Origin: Przewalskia tangutica
Lineage: Eukaryota > Streptophyta > Magnoliopsida > Solanales > Solanaceae
Assembly: GCA_029844215.1 (NCBI GenBank)
Contig: JAQGDG010000145.1
Span: forward strand, 62,001-126,000
Direction of reading: 5' to 3'
Length of the DNA stretch: 64,000 bases
A program made the translations under genes and the position numbers. Under the pieces are notes generated by a model that saw only the letters and a program-made list of their open reading frames with translations, was not told the origin of the DNA and did not search any database. Of this stretch, positions 1-12,109 are shown one piece after another. Numbering within the stretch: position 1 is the first letter of the stretch; every line of letters begins with the position of its first letter.

Positions 1-345
1 CGCGTCGCGTTGTTATGCGGGCGTATTCTTCTTGGCGTCGTTATGCGGGCGTATTCTTCTTGGCGTCGTTACGTGAGCGTATTCTTCTTTGGCGTCGTTG
101 TGTGAACACATTGTTCTTGGCGTCGTTATGCGGGCGTATTCTTTGCGGCGTCGTTGCGTAGGCGTATTCTTCTTTGGCGTCGTTGTGTGGGCGCATTATT
201 CTTGATGTCGTTATGCGGGCGTATTCTTTGTTGGCGTCATTGCGTAGATGTATTGTTGCGGACGTCGTTATGCGGGCGTATTCTTCTTTGGCGTCGTTGC
301 GTGGGCGCATCGCGATTCGTCGTTATGCGGGCGATGTTCTTTGTT
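1..345. repeat. Minisatellite array in the outer Ogre 3' UTR
   Basis: About a dozen degenerate copies of a roughly 28-37 bp unit built on GGCGTCGTTATGCGGGCG followed by TATTCTTCTT-like sequence. Units differ by small indels and the array continues past the left edge. It lies downstream (minus strand) of the integrase end of the outer Ogre element, where Ogre/Tat elements are known to carry hypervariable tandem repeats. Short arginine-rich open frames on both strands are a by-product of the repeat and are not genes. Confidence 0.8.
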
Positions 346-810
346 GCGTTCTTTACGCTCGCATTAATATGAAAAAACTGCGCTCGAAGAAAATTTGTGA
401 GTTTTGGGGATGGTCGATTCGTATCTGACTTACGTCGCTCTCTTAGCGTCTGGCGCTGGCTGTTTAGACTTGCAACCGCATGCAGTTTCGCCGAGGTGTT
501 TGGTAATGTCCCAAAGTATTTTCAAAGCGAAACATTTTCATGAGATATACCACAAAACATTTTTAGAAATAAACATTTATATGACATGCGTATAAAATGT
601 AAAAGTCTAGTCGATTTTCTTGAATATGACATATATTACGACCAAGCGAACATCTTTGGAGCCTCATTATGATCTCTTCGTGGCGTAAATTGTCCCGGTT
701 CAGATTATGCGGGCGGACAGGCGAGACTTAACTCGGCGAGGATTGCTCGTATCTCTTTTGGAATAACCAACACGTTCTGCGGTAGCGGGCTAATGGGAAG
801 ATTTCTAATG
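346..810. other. Outer Ogre 3' UTR spacer, no gene seen
   Basis: No recognisable coding or structural feature. By position it is 3' UTR of the minus-strand Ogre element, between the minisatellite and the short conserved 3' repeats. Confidence 0.5.
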
Positions 811-1056
811 GTGTGGCCAAAGCGGATTTAGGCGCTACGTATCCCGTGAGGGAATTAGGTCATGGCGTAGTTCATTACAAGCAAAGCGGTAAAGCTAAAA
901 TTTCTAAATGTGGGACCGAAGGTGATGTGGCGCTGCGTATCCATGAGGAATCGGTCGACGTAGTTCGATTACAAGTAAAGGGGCTTTTAATTTGCGGTCT
1001 GAGGCCTATATGGGCTCTATCGTATCCAGCAGAAATGCGGACCTTTTTACAATGAA
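811..1056 (-). repeat. Ogre 3' UTR conserved repeat block
   Basis: Diverged tandem copies of a roughly 80-90 bp block around GGATACGTAGGC-type sequence, seen here as its complement. The same block occurs in opposite orientation at 12,110-12,310 in the inner Ogre, which fits the two elements having opposite orientations. It begins just past the integrase C-terminus. Confidence 0.65.
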
Positions 1057-1069
1057 AAGGGGATTACGT

Positions 1070-2300
1070 GGAAACAAATACTCTGAGCGTAATATCTCTT
1101 TCTGCGTCTGCGTTGGTAGCTTTAGGCCATATTTCACCGTCCATCTCGGCTAAGATTAGAGCCCTCCACTTAATACTCGATGAACCGTGTAGGGCCGCGC
1201 GATTGGGTGCGAACTTTCATCTAACTTCGCTTTGATTCGGAAATATCGTTTCAAAACCAATTGTCGAGCTTGAATAACCTTGGCCTTACTCTCTTGTTAA
1301 AATCTCTAGCCATTACATGCGAAAAAGCTGCCCATGTGATTGCATTCAACCTCTTTTAAATCGATCATCGTATTTGCTCGCGGCGATCTTGTATCCGTTC
1401 GGCCGCTCGGCTCGAACTGGATAATTCTCGGCGATGGTATTTCCGGCTCTGCCGTACGACACATTCCATAGACCAAAGGTGCGGCGTTGCCGGTAGAAGT
1501 CCGGATTGTGGTGCGATAACCCAGCGCAAAGGTAAATTCTCGTACCAATGTTTGTAGTTGATGATCATCTTGCGCGATATCTTCTTGATGTTCTTGTTGG
1601 TTGCCTCTCTTGCTCCGAATTCATGAGGCGATATGGAGTGGAATTACGGTGAGTGATCTTAAAATTTCCACGTATCTCACGCGTCGATTCTTTGTTGAGG
1701 TTGGTTCGGTTATCGATTCTGATCGACTCGGGGAATCTAGTCGGCAAATGATGTTGTTGCGAGCGAAGTCGACTACCACCTTCCGTCATTTGATGCGTGT
1801 GATGATGCTTACCCGTTTAGTGAAATAGTCGATAGCTACGAGGATGAATCTGTGTCCATTTGAAGCGGCGGGTTCGATCGGTAGATGACATCTATGCCCC
1901 AATTGCGAATGGCGAGGAGAACTTGTCACGTTGAGTTCATTCGGAGGCACTCGAATCAAATCTCGTGAATCAGCGCTGCCGACATTTACTCGCAAGCGAA
2001 TACAATCTGTTTCCATCGTCATCCAAAATAACACCTTTCGTAGAATCTTTTCGCCAAAGTGAAGCCGTTCGTATGAGGTCCGCATGTCCCCGTGTATTTC
2101 CTCTACTAGCTTGCTCGCCTCTTGGCGTCAATAGCGTCTTAGTAAGCGGATCAGGAGTCCTTGGTATCTGATCTCCCGTTCAAAAGAAGTGGTTTGCTAA
2201 TCTTGAAGTGTTTTCTTACGAATGTTGGTTATGCATACGGATACTCTCACTTTGAGGTAACTTTTGATGTCATGGTACCATGGATTCCGTCTATTTCCTC
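1070..2300 (-). pseudogene. Integrase domain, outer Ogre
   Basis: Decayed integrase of a Ty3/Gypsy polyprotein, which in life inserts the cDNA into chromosomes. Read on the minus strand, the core begins near 1,880 with GHRFILVAIDYFTK. It continues through PESIRIDNRTNLN (near 1,720) and KITHRNSTPYR (near 1,640), which holds the region of the second catalytic Asp and the Glu, then reaches the C-terminal part with YKHWYENLP and LVYGM near 1,450-1,550. The tail ends near 1,100. At least four frame changes separate these pieces, so no functional protein is possible as written. It follows archaeal-type RNase H and precedes the 3' UTR repeats. Confidence 0.85.
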
Positions 2301-2339
2301 ATCATATGGGAGCGATAAGTCGGCTGTTCGTACGCTCAC

Positions 2340-2800
2340 TGCGATCGGATCGATGTAATTCTTGTCGGATGTTGAATCATGGAGGATAAGGTTGCCAATC
2401 GTCGGCCGAATTCATTACGGATCCTCGGGACATGCCTAAATTCTATATTCTTGAACCTTACGTAATTCCTTCCATGGCGGTGGGGAGTATCTTACGTATT
2501 CTTGGTTGCCCGTTCACATGCACGATGGATCGAATCTGAATCACCCGACGGTAACTCTTGTATGTTCATATCTACGGCCATTGAGCCCCGATATGCAACC
2601 GTACGCATATTATTGGTGCATGGAAATCGAGCTTAGCGGAAATCGGATAATCTTGACTGTTTACGAAATCAAAGCGCTCCAATCTGAGCTCCTTGCGGTT
2701 TGTCGCTCATCGAAAAACATCCTCGGCGGGTAATCCTGCGAGATATCTTCTCCGACAAACAATACCTCTTCGTCGGAAAATAGGTTCGAAGGGCTGCGTA
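2340..2800 (-). pseudogene. Second (archaeal-type) RNase H, outer Ogre
   Basis: On the minus strand, a segment with DEEVLFVGEDIS and MFFDE near 2,700-2,790 opens a second RNase H-like fold downstream of the normal one. Its C-terminal end at about 2,345-2,440 shows a VPRI-NEFADALATLSSM-like run that is split between frames. Tat/Ogre elements are known to have acquired such an extra archaeal-type RNase H between RNase H and integrase. The first catalytic Asp region (MFFD) is visible; other catalytic positions are blurred by frameshifts. Confidence 0.7.
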
Positions 2801-2849
2801 CTCGCCGTCGGCCAGGGTTACCGGCAAGATGATCGACTAATGCACGTCG

Positions 2850-3340
2850 CTTTTCACGGCTTTTCTGCGTGGCGTGAAGCGATGTCAAACTCGCTCAACA
2901 TAATTTGCCATTTTGCTAGTTTTTCGGTGGGCATGGGCTTCTGAAGGATATACTTAAGCGGATCCATTCTCGAAATAAGATAAGTAGTGTATGCTGATAG
3001 ATAATGTTTGAACTTCTGGGCGACCCAAGTTAATGCGCGACAAATGCGCTCGATGAGTGTAACGAGCCGTATCTTTGTGAACTTCTTACTCGAATAGTAT
3101 ATGGCACGCTCCTTTTCCTGTTTCATCGTGTTGCCCAACACGCGTCAACATTTTCTATCTGAGATAAATAGAGTAGCAAAGGTCTCAGATTACGGCGGTA
3201 CTAGCGGCGGATTAGAAAGGTGTTCTTTGATTACATCAAAGCACGTTGACAATCATTTGTCCATTTGGTATTGCGTCATTTTCAACAATTTGAATATCGG
3301 CTCGCATATCACGGTGGCCCGAGCTATGAACTGCGATGTA
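2850..3340 (-). pseudogene. RNase H domain, outer Ogre
   Basis: Canonical Ty3/Gypsy RNase H, which removes the RNA strand during reverse transcription. The minus strand shows GQHDETGK at about 3,130-3,160, then RAIYYSSKKFT (3,075-3,105), TLIERICRALTWVAQKFKHYLSAYTTYLISRMDPL cited by its span (about 2,960-3,060) and KPMPTEKLAKWQIMLSEFDI (about 2,890-2,950). One open segment of 95 codons (2,854-3,141) holds most of it. It lies between RT and the second RNase H. Confidence 0.88.
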
Positions 3341-4371
3341 GTTGAGGCGACGAGAAGCTCATCGCGTCTTTTTGCTTTTCGGAGGAGGTAACTCTTGGAT
3401 GACTTTTATTTTGAGGTCTAGCTCAATCCCTCTCCTACTCATTATAAACCCAGCTGACTTCCGGTAGCGCGAATGCACACTGCGAGATTGTTTGGGTTAT
3501 CTTGTCTTAGCGTTCGAAGAACTTCTTAAGTTGCCAAATGGCCTCAGCTTTTCGTGATTTGATGATGGCGTAAATCGTAGACCTCGATTTCTTTATGAAT
3601 CATGTCATGGAAGATGGTAGTCATGGCTCTCGTGTAGGTGGCGCGCGTTCTTGAGACGAGCGACATAACTCGATAATAGTACACCCGCGGGGTAATGAAT
3701 GTTGTCTTTCTGCATCCTCTCGCCATGAGGATCGATGATAACCCGTAAGCGATCCGAGCAGCGTAGCTCGTGCGCACAATTGTCGATGAGTATATGAATG
3801 TTTGGAAGAGGAAAGTCATCGCCGGGCTAGCTCTGTTGAGGTCCCCGTAATCCGCGAACTCGAACCTTTCCATCTTTCTTCTTTCTGGCACGATATTGGC
3901 TAACCAAGTAGGGTACTTTGCAACGAATTACTTTTGCGTCGATTGTTTAGACACCTCTTCTTTGACTTTCAAACTCGTATACGGTTTGATCTTTCTTGGC
4001 CTTTGCTACGGGGAGATATGATGGCTCGATAAGCGACTTGTGTGCGGCGATGTCGTACTCAAACTGGCGTGTCGTCATGCGACCAGCAAACCGTCGGTGT
4101 ATTGTTTGAGCTCGTCAGCTCTTTCTTACGTGTGACATTTAGGTGGACGCTGACTCTAGTTTCTTTCGCAACTCTCTCATTGCCTAAGTTTATCAATTCC
4201 GTTTCTTCCAAATTCGGTTTGGGCTTATTCTCAAAGTTTTCTAGTTCTTGGCTGAGCTCTGATTGTGGACATTCTTCTTGTTCCTCGGGGCTATACTCGT
4301 CATTTGAACTTTGTTCGTTGGTCTCATTACATGTCATATTCGCATTATCAACAGGTTTATTAATATGATCG
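3340..4371 (-). pseudogene. Reverse transcriptase domain, outer Ogre
   Basis: Read leftward, the N-terminal acidic spacer (NEQSSNDEYSPEEQEE, about 4,270-4,320) leads into PNLEETELINLG and ETRVSVHLNVT (about 4,120-4,220), typical of the start of Ogre RT. The palm follows near 3,850 with a DYGDLNRASP motif, then TAFITP/VYYYRVM near 3,660-3,700 and RAMTTIFHDMIHKEIEVY near 3,580-3,640. The catalytic YxDD box expected directly after EVY, at about 3,565-3,580, is destroyed by substitutions and a frame change. The copy cannot be active as written. Its first codon is completed by splicing of the 190-bp intron just upstream. Confidence 0.88.
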
Positions 4372-4561
4372 CTGAAAGAAAAATGCGCAAAGAATTTAAT
4401 TTTAACACAAGCAAAAAAAATTTAAAGCTGCAAAAAAAATATCCTGGAATTTATGATGAAAGTAAAACTGCGAGATTAAAAACATATCAAAGAAACGTAA
4501 ATGCATGTCTGTTTTCTTTCTAGATAAAAAGTCACACTGCTAGAACTATCATAAATTCTAC
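4372..4561 (-). other. Ogre-type intron between protease linker and RT
   Basis: On the minus strand the donor is TTG|GTAGAATTT with its G at 4,561, and the acceptor is a T-rich tract ending TTTCTTTCAG at 4,372. The upstream frame hits a TAG stop inside the donor (4,558-4,560). Removing the 190 bases deletes that stop, and the frame continues without interruption into the RT open frame read from 4,370. The interval is AT-rich compared with its coding flanks. Ogre elements are known for an intron at this place. Confidence 0.75.
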
Positions 4562-5444
4562 CAAGCTCCTCGGAAGGTCAGGACAGGGGTGCAAGTCCAA
4601 TTATTCAGGCTGTATCCATGCTCTGCGTCCCAAATGGTGGGCTCTTCCTCGTGATTCCCTGTGATCATACAATAATCTGCCTCATCTTCACCTGAGCAGT
4701 TACGGAACCTGCGCAAGATCCTGCAGGTTATCTTCTCTTGGCATCTGGATGAGTGCGAGCTCGGCGAATAGTGACTCAAAGCGAGAATGGGCATAAGCGA
4801 GGAATGTATTCCTTTTTTGACTCGCGATCAAGATCGCCGAGTGGTGGTACCCCCAGACCAAAGTGTCCTTCTTCCCAAACAAGCTGGATAGGCTCGTGAT
4901 CCCGCCATGCGGCTCCAGACCTCTGTGGGCTCGTATCCATTTCTTAACATTTCCTTGGCGCGTTGTGAGAGCGTGGCGGTGGCGGCGACCTGCTTTCTTG
5001 ATCTCATTAACATTAAAACCGAACCATCCAGTGTTTCGTCCTCATGGCGAAATGCATGTCGGTGTTGATCTTCCCTTTTTATCTCCAAATACTACCAACT
5101 TCACGGTGGTTCCATATAAATTTTGAAACGATGCGAGGTGGGCGGGCGCACGACCTGCGTGGATCCACGGCCTTCCTGTCGACAAGTTGTAACATGTAGC
5201 AATATCGATACTTGAAATTCCACAGCGAACTCTGCGGTCCGATCGGCGGTGTGAGGTCGATCGCGCCGACTCCGCGTGGACTCGTCGAAGCCTTTGACTC
5301 GATATGACTTTCACGAATTTTCTTACAATCACCCCCGATTTCAACGATTATGTCGTCATGGGACAAATGTTGTGGTGAACCTCGTCAATCGACATTGTTG
5401 AGACAATCTTATCTGCGACACGGATGGTGATATTGATGCTGGAT
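4562..5444 (-). pseudogene. Protease C-terminal half and PR-RT linker, outer Ogre
   Basis: Minus strand, starting at the inner Ogre insertion point (5,444). It reads INITIRVADKIV-like sequence and then NICPMTT near 5,350. The protease active-site neighbourhood (normally DGGS in this lineage) is altered to DEVH. Further on is GRPWIH at about 5,160-5,180, the usual C-terminal protease signature. The linker holds SRFESLFAELALIQMPREDN (about 4,735-4,795) and NNWTCTPVL (about 4,585-4,615) and runs into the intron donor. Protease N-terminal codons lie 23.6 kb away at 29,086-29,230. Confidence 0.8.
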
Positions 5445-8400
5445 TGTTGACGCTGATTTTGACCCTCCCGTCCAGTCATTAACTATAAAATTACACTAAT
5501 TTTCAACAATAATGTTAATAATTTTTAATTAATAAAATGCAGCGATGAAACATTAATACATGCATAAATGAACAATTTAATAATAAATAATAAATACATA
5601 AAATAATAATCTAACACACGCGTTTTAATAATAGCATTCATAAAAGAATTAAGAAGTCCTAATTTTTATTTAATAAGTCTTAATAATGACATCACATTAT
5701 AAACATTAAACACTAATTAAATACACACCGTCTTTATTTTGTAATAATTTTAAACTCAAAATTAGATGAACAAAGCACCTAAAATAATTTGATCACAATT
5801 TATTAATTTAACTTACCACTAAGTAATTAATAATACACTTAAAACTAACTAAACCAACGATCCTTGCCCGACTGCGGACTCCGCCGTTTATTTTCTTAAT
5901 TCCCGGCGTCTAATCCGTCTCCCGCGATCCGCGGCCCGAACCATGAGGCCCGAATCCTTGACCGCTTTATACTCGCGCCGCCGTGCCCGTAGAAAAGAAA
6001 AAACGTAACCTAAACCTAGAAACGTGACCGTTCCACGCGCATCGTCCGTCGCCCGGTAAATTCGCTGAGAATCCGTGAGTCACGCTATAGCGATTACGGC
6101 TCACCCTTACCATCTCGAGAACCGCGAATCCCAAATTCCCTCGAATCTCTCAAATCGTTCTTAACTTACCATAACAAAAGCGATACCAAATCGGTCCCGA
6201 ATCAAAGCTACCTTAGAAAGCCGAATAATCCTCGAATCGATGCGAAATCATAACCAAAATCGTGATGAACTAAAATCATGATACTACTGCCAATCGGAAC
6301 CCACGAAAAGAACTATATATCTGGTGTTTAGTAACGAGGGATCGAGCTTAGAGGGCAAAAAGCGATTGCATCGTCGAGCGGTGGGAGCTCTCGTGAAATC
6401 AATCGATCCAGAATGGGGAGGGCGGATCTTTGTTAGAAACACGGAGGATCGAGAACCGCTTTGATCGATAGTATAGAACAAACCCGCCGAATAGTAAAGC
6501 GACGCGAGCTTCAGGAACCGGCCGCTAACCGTTGAAACAACGATCGAAATACCTAAGCCATCAACTTTTCTAAATCGCGTCGCAATAAACCACTGAGTGA
6601 GTCGGCGACTTGATCTGCTGCCGGATCGCTGCGGAGAAGGTAAATCATTACCTTTCGATCTTAAACTCGCTTGATATCAATCTGCGTAGCGTGTCTTTGT
6701 GCGATTGCTTGGCGTATATTAAGTTGATACGGATGATTGTTTATGCTCGTCAGTTAAGCGCTAAACTGTTCAATTAATGTTAATCGCTATTAATATTCGG
6801 ACTATATGGTTAATGCGTTTTTCTTGGCGTTTGTTGTGTGATTGAACTTAAAGTATTTGTTCGTGCCACAGTGTTGTTGATTCTTTGGGACTAATAAACT
6901 TGACTATATGTTCATTTTAATTATGCGATGCGTCGCGTCTCTTGAAAATCTGAATCGGGGATATCGTTATCTGAATAATGAAACATCGATTACGTGAGCA
7001 TATCGCCTATCTCGATTTACGTGTGTGTCCGTCGTGTTGCTACTCGAATTATTCCCTCGTTGCATTTAGAATAGTTTATGGTGCTTTCGTCTCGAATCTG
7101 AATTTGCTTCATGTTAAAAGATTTAGATGATTTGGTTCTCTAAAGGTTATTTCTATCGGATGTATATACATGATTGTGCATGTTTAAGCTTAAGCGAATG
7201 ACTCTGCATATCGAAGGATCTCTTAATTAAGTCATTTGAGCAGTTCTCATATCTACATGTTTATTAAGTTGGTTGTATACCGCATTACGCACTTAGGCTG
7301 ATTTTAGGGACTGCACCTTGTTTGTATAAACATCAAAGCGTGCATCGTCCTTTATCATATGTCGAACCCGATGTCGTATTTATCTCAGTGGCGTGGTTTG
7401 AATTATTTAAAATTCTCTTGAATTTGACGTATGTGTGTGGTTTGGAGTCATGATTTTAATAAGAATGCAGTTATAATAATTTATGTGGACTTGTCAAAGT
7501 GACTAGACTTTATTATGATACCCTGCATTGTGAACATAAGACCATAAATTAATTAGGACTAGTTTACTACTAGTTAAGTATGAATATATGGTTAAAAAGA
7601 TTTATCTTTCATATTGTGTGAATCTTACATGTTTGAAATTTTCCCAGCACCATGTCATCCTTTAGCACTAGTTTAAGATATGAATCATGTTAGTCAATTG
7701 GAGACGCTATAAATCTAATCTGTTTCCCTTCTAAAATCTGAAATCTATCCCTTTTGGGCCTTGGGCTATCTATTGCTTTAAATAAGAACCGGATCGTATA
7801 TGTGTTTAAATTTCATGTCAAATTTGTGAGCATAATGGGAGAAATCAGTCTGTTTGTATTACGCCCTTTCTGTGATATATCTCACTTGATAATTTAGCGA
7901 TGGCATATAAGATCGATGTTTTTGTAAATGCAGGCTTAAGAATGAACCTTGTATATGTGTGTCTCGATTTACGGACATTATCTGATGCATTTGACTCCAA
8001 ATTTGTGTCTGACCACATTACATTGGGTCTTTCCAGCGACCTCTGGATAGTCGCATGGTTTGCTTTCTTGCTTCTTGGTTGGACTGATTTTTTTAATCGT
8101 TTCTAGGCCGATTTTGGCTATTTGTTGTTGGTTTTTGGACATTTACATTCTTGATTCTTGGCGATTTTGGATCCTTTACTTTGCTTAGATTTGCAGTAAC
8201 TTGAAATATATGTGTATTTTAAGTTTATATAAATACTTTATTTGCATTATTGTATACGGTTGCGCCTATACTAACTCCTTATCTTTCCTTATTTTTTACA
8301 TGAAATGCATCGGAGCAAAACGAAGAGTCTCACGGCGAGACTCATCATAAGCTCTGACAAATGAAGACCGTCTATGTGCGTTTATCTGCCTCGGAAATTC

Positions 8401-9268
8401 CAAGCATGAGCGAAAGACATCGCCATTCCTCGAGTCCTTTTAATTATTTTCTACCCACCTATTCATTTATTTATTGTAAATTATTTGTCTAACGCTATAT
8501 TAATTAATAGAATAATTAGAATACCTAAACCCTGAACCTCTAGATTAGAAAACAATCCTCTTTAGGTTAATTACTTTAAACTCACTACATATTGCTTAAG
8601 TCATACTAAACTATTAAATTTTATTTATCCTCGTAACTGTTCGCCGCTAGCATTTTATTACTAGATTTCCAACCCATTTTGTTATAGACTCTCATTAACA
8701 CTTACATAAAAGCCCTATTTCTTTAAAACCCCCCCTAAACATTTGGCATACTATGATATGCTAATAAAAGTATAAATCATCTTTGCACATATAATAATAC
8801 ATGTTTTAATTAGAACTAGCTTTATATATTTTAAATCTCACATTTTATGTTAACAAGAAGACTTTCTATATTCTTACTTAAATATTTTTCAAAGATATGT
8901 ATTGCATCTTAGCATAATAATTACCCTAGGTTTGAACGGACAACCGCAAGTTAGCGGATCCTTTAGGATGCCTAACCCCTTCCCTTTAGGATAATAAAGA
9001 ACCCTTACCCAGAATCTCATTAAGTTTAGCAGACCATTAAATTGAGTTAACGTTGACTTAAACATAGTCGGCATTTAGGTGTCCTAATTCACCCAAAATA
9101 ATTAGGTGGCGACTCCCTAGCAACCCTCTTAGCATTTTTGGCATTTCTAGCACCTTTTAATAATTTAGCATTCTTTTAAACATTTAACATTTTTATTATT
9201 TATTTTCTAACATTTTTACTTAAGCAGGGTTCGCTAGAATAAAGTCGCGGTCGAAAAAGAGCGCAACA
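5445..9268 (+). repeat. 5' LTR of inner Ogre
   Basis: Begins TGTTGAC and ends GCGCAACA. Nearly collinear with 25,230-29,085. A TATA-like ACTATATAT lies at about 6,312-6,320 in the U3/R part. Differences between the two LTRs cluster around 5,870-6,500, where this copy often reads CG where the other reads CA or CAG, while the AT-rich last kilobase is almost identical. The start is shared with the outer Ogre LTR (TGTTGACACG... on the minus strand). Confidence 0.9.
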
Positions 9269-9271
9269 AAA

Positions 9272-9289
9272 TGGCGACTCCGCTGGGGA
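9272..9289 (+). other. Primer-binding site, inner Ogre
   Basis: TGGCGACTCCGCTGGGGA, three bases after the LTR end. Ogre-lineage elements prime from tRNA-Arg, and this sequence is of that type. The outer Ogre has the same site with one change (33,603-33,620, minus strand). Confidence 0.85.
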
Positions 9290-10150
9290 TTTTAGGTTCT
9301 TAACCACAACAGACCTAGGGTTATTATTTGGCATTACTTTTGCATTTAATTTTTGTGTCTTTGTATTTTTGTTTTATTTATTTCAATTGCTCATGCTTTC
9401 TTGTTTTCCTTAAAGCGGCATTAAGCTCATGTTCTTCCACTCTGGAAAATTCACACAATCACACACTACATGCGAGGTGCTTGGGTGCATCACAAAATTC
9501 TTTCTTGAAAACCCAAATTTAGGAGAGTTGGTAACATCGTGGAGTGTCGGTCTAGCAGGTGGCGCGTAGCCTTCTCGCTCGAGTTGTCAGCTCGGGAACC
9601 TTGCGTCTAGAAAAGCCAAATCTTAGCAACTTAAGATGAGAGCTATACCACCCTTATTTTAGGGCATGCATGCATTTACCTTAGGTGGGTCGGTCCGCGC
9701 ATCGGCGCCACGATTAGGAAGACACGACTTGTCGACGGGTTTCTCGACCAACGATCAACGGCGTATTATGTGTAGCGTGAAAATGATAGACAAATCCAAA
9801 CCTAATCATGTCATGCTGAAATTGGAAAAAGTGCACCGTCATTTGGTCGCCATTTCCAACAAAAGCATTCTGATTGGTGGCTTGGACAAATCCGTCATTA
9901 CCTCGCGTATTTGGCGTTTAGGCCTACCTGCGGCATAAGAGGTCCCAAACATGTTAGAACACGCGCGATTTGCAATTTGCTTATTAGTATATATTATGCG
10001 CAACTTTTTGCATATTATACTAACGGTTTTGCCGTTTGTTAAAGGGTTATTTTGCCTAGCTTATCCCCGAAAAGGTTGATTCGCGTTGGTGGTGAAACCT
10101 GATCATCGATAAATGACTAATCGAGGCAGGAGCGAAACAACTTAGGACTC
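9290..10150 (+). other. Leader of inner Ogre, ORF1 missing
   Basis: The stretch 9,290 to about 9,770 is homologous to the outer Ogre leader (about 33,110-33,600, inverted). After that the outer element has about 1.2 kb of ORF1 coding sequence. Here only some 370 bases separate the leader from gag, and they show no long open frame and no ORF1 motif. ORF1 appears deleted or replaced. Confidence 0.6.
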
Positions 10151-11865
10151 GTCCCGTTCCGTAGAGGATGCGGCGTTAGAAGAAGAAACACGATGATCAA
10201 AACCTCGCCACCTTATTGCGGCAAATGGAAATCATGCGAGCGAAATAGAAAGGCTCGAAATATCACAAACACATCTATTAGTTTGAATGCACCACTCCCG
10301 AGCAAAGGACAAATGCAATCATGTCCAAGCCGCTTGAGCCTCGCTTCCCCAAAGCTCCCGCAGCGCGACATACCCATTTCGCGCAAAGCGTCACTCGCGG
10401 TCAATTTGCAAACCGACCTCCAAAATGATTAGTTCGCTACATACGTCTCAACCTCCACCTCTTATATCTCCCACTCAGCCCAAATTGTCAAGCCACCCAA
10501 TACGAGCAGATGACACACAAACAATATGAGGATTATATCCGATCGAAAGCCAACCATTTGTTATCATGCATCCTCTCGAAACCAGTCAATCTGAGGAAAT
10601 GGGCGGCGGACTCGAGCAGGTGATGAAAATATGGCAAAAGAAATCCGTAGCGAAAGAGGCATTAAAGCATTCAAGCGAACAAAGGGAGGAAGGTTTAGAA
10701 TATGAAAACTTATGTATGCACCGATGTTGAATTACATGGGGTACAAGGTGCCCAAATTTGACATGTTCGATGGAAAGGGAATCCTCGAGCTCATCTAAAG
10801 GTCGTATTGCGATAAATTGATTGGAGTTGGTAAAAATCAAGCAATCATCATGAAGCTATTCATCGAAGTCTAACGGCGGTATTTGGGTGATACGTGCCAA
10901 GACCTCGAAAATGGGGCGGTTGGAATGCCGTGACACAAATTTCATGGATAGATTCAGTTCAACACGACACATCGGATAGATTTTATCTTATGAAACTTGA
11001 AAAGAAATCCACGAAACTTTGGGAATACGCGAGGTGGCGTCGAAGCGAAAGTCCAACCTCCGATGGCGGAGGCGAAATGACCACCTTGTTCGTGCGATCG
11101 TTAAAAACGCGACATATTATGAAAGAATGATCGGTGTAATCGGCGAAGTTTTGCGAAGTCGTAAGAATGGCGACCGTGGAAGAGGCATCGAGACGAGCGG
11201 GGATTACAAACACGTGACCTACAAGCAACTAGCGAGCAATGCGATCGATTCCACGAAGTACCTCGCGAGAGGAGAAGAGATCGTCGCCTCTATCATGGTC
11301 ATTCGGGGCGTAGGCACGAACAACATCCGGTGTATCAAGCCGCGCCTCCTTGTATAACCAAAACACTCGAATTCCACATTATCGACCTTTGCGCCACCCG
11401 TATCACATTTACCATACCCGACGGCGTATCGAAATACTCTCGCGTCGCGAATCCAGCGCGCTGAAGCGGACCCAAGCCGCGTAGATCTTTGAGAGAAAGC
11501 CAACGGGCCTATACACCTTTGAACCTATAGCCCAAGTGTATGAGAAGTTGAAAGCGCGAGAATACTCGGCGAGTTCAGAAATACCCCGGGCCTCTTCCGA
11601 GGCACGATGAAACCAAGCATTGTGCGTACCACTCCGGTGTCGATGGGCATGACGCCATGATTGTTATACCTCAGACAAAATCGAGAATTGATCAAAAATG
11701 GAGTCATCCAACTTAAAGCTCCTCCCGATATAAACAACAACGACTTGCAAACCACGATGATGCATGTTAACATGATTGTTGAACAAAGCAGTTTGGAAGG
11801 GCGTTGTTGAATCGCAATCAATCTCAAAGGAAGAGAAATGCTCCTTAGCTGAAGCTTGTTGCTGA
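10150..11865 (+). pseudogene. gag of inner Ogre
   Basis: Structural (capsid-like) protein of the element. The N-terminal part (about 10,190-10,430) resembles the coiled-coil start of the outer gag. Capsid signatures follow: ENLCMHP (about 10,700), GYKVPKFDMFDGKG (about 10,740-10,780), YCDKLIGVGKN (about 10,806-10,840) and DRFYLMKLEKKS (about 10,977-11,010), then MTTLFVRSL (about 11,077-11,105). The C-terminal zinc-knuckle region has a YHSGVDGHDA-like stretch (about 11,620-11,660) and a LKAPPDINNNDLQT stretch (about 11,715-11,755). Frameshifts occur roughly every 100-250 bases. The corresponding outer gag is at 29,290-31,420 on the other strand. Confidence 0.8.
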
Positions 11866-12109
11866 ATCGATCATTCATCAAAACATGCCTTGCGAGAAAT
11901 CAAAGAAGAAGATCTGAAAAGCTGCGTGGAAGGGCTCTAAAGTCTTCGTTCTTTGAAGAGGAAACATAAATACAATGTGATCGGTATGATCCATTGAAGA
12001 CCACGCCTCTAAGACACAAAGCAAGAAGAAGTGGACTCGTGCCCTGCTTTGGCGTAGGAGTCTAAAATAGTTAGTTTAATATATTTTGCCGCCGTATGTA
12101 ATAAATGGA
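11866..12109 (+). other. Spacer after gag where pol would be expected, none seen
   Basis: Autonomous Ogre elements continue here with protease and RT. No protease, RT, RNase H or integrase motif is visible in any frame, and the conserved 3' UTR repeat begins only 240 bases later. Confidence 0.6.
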
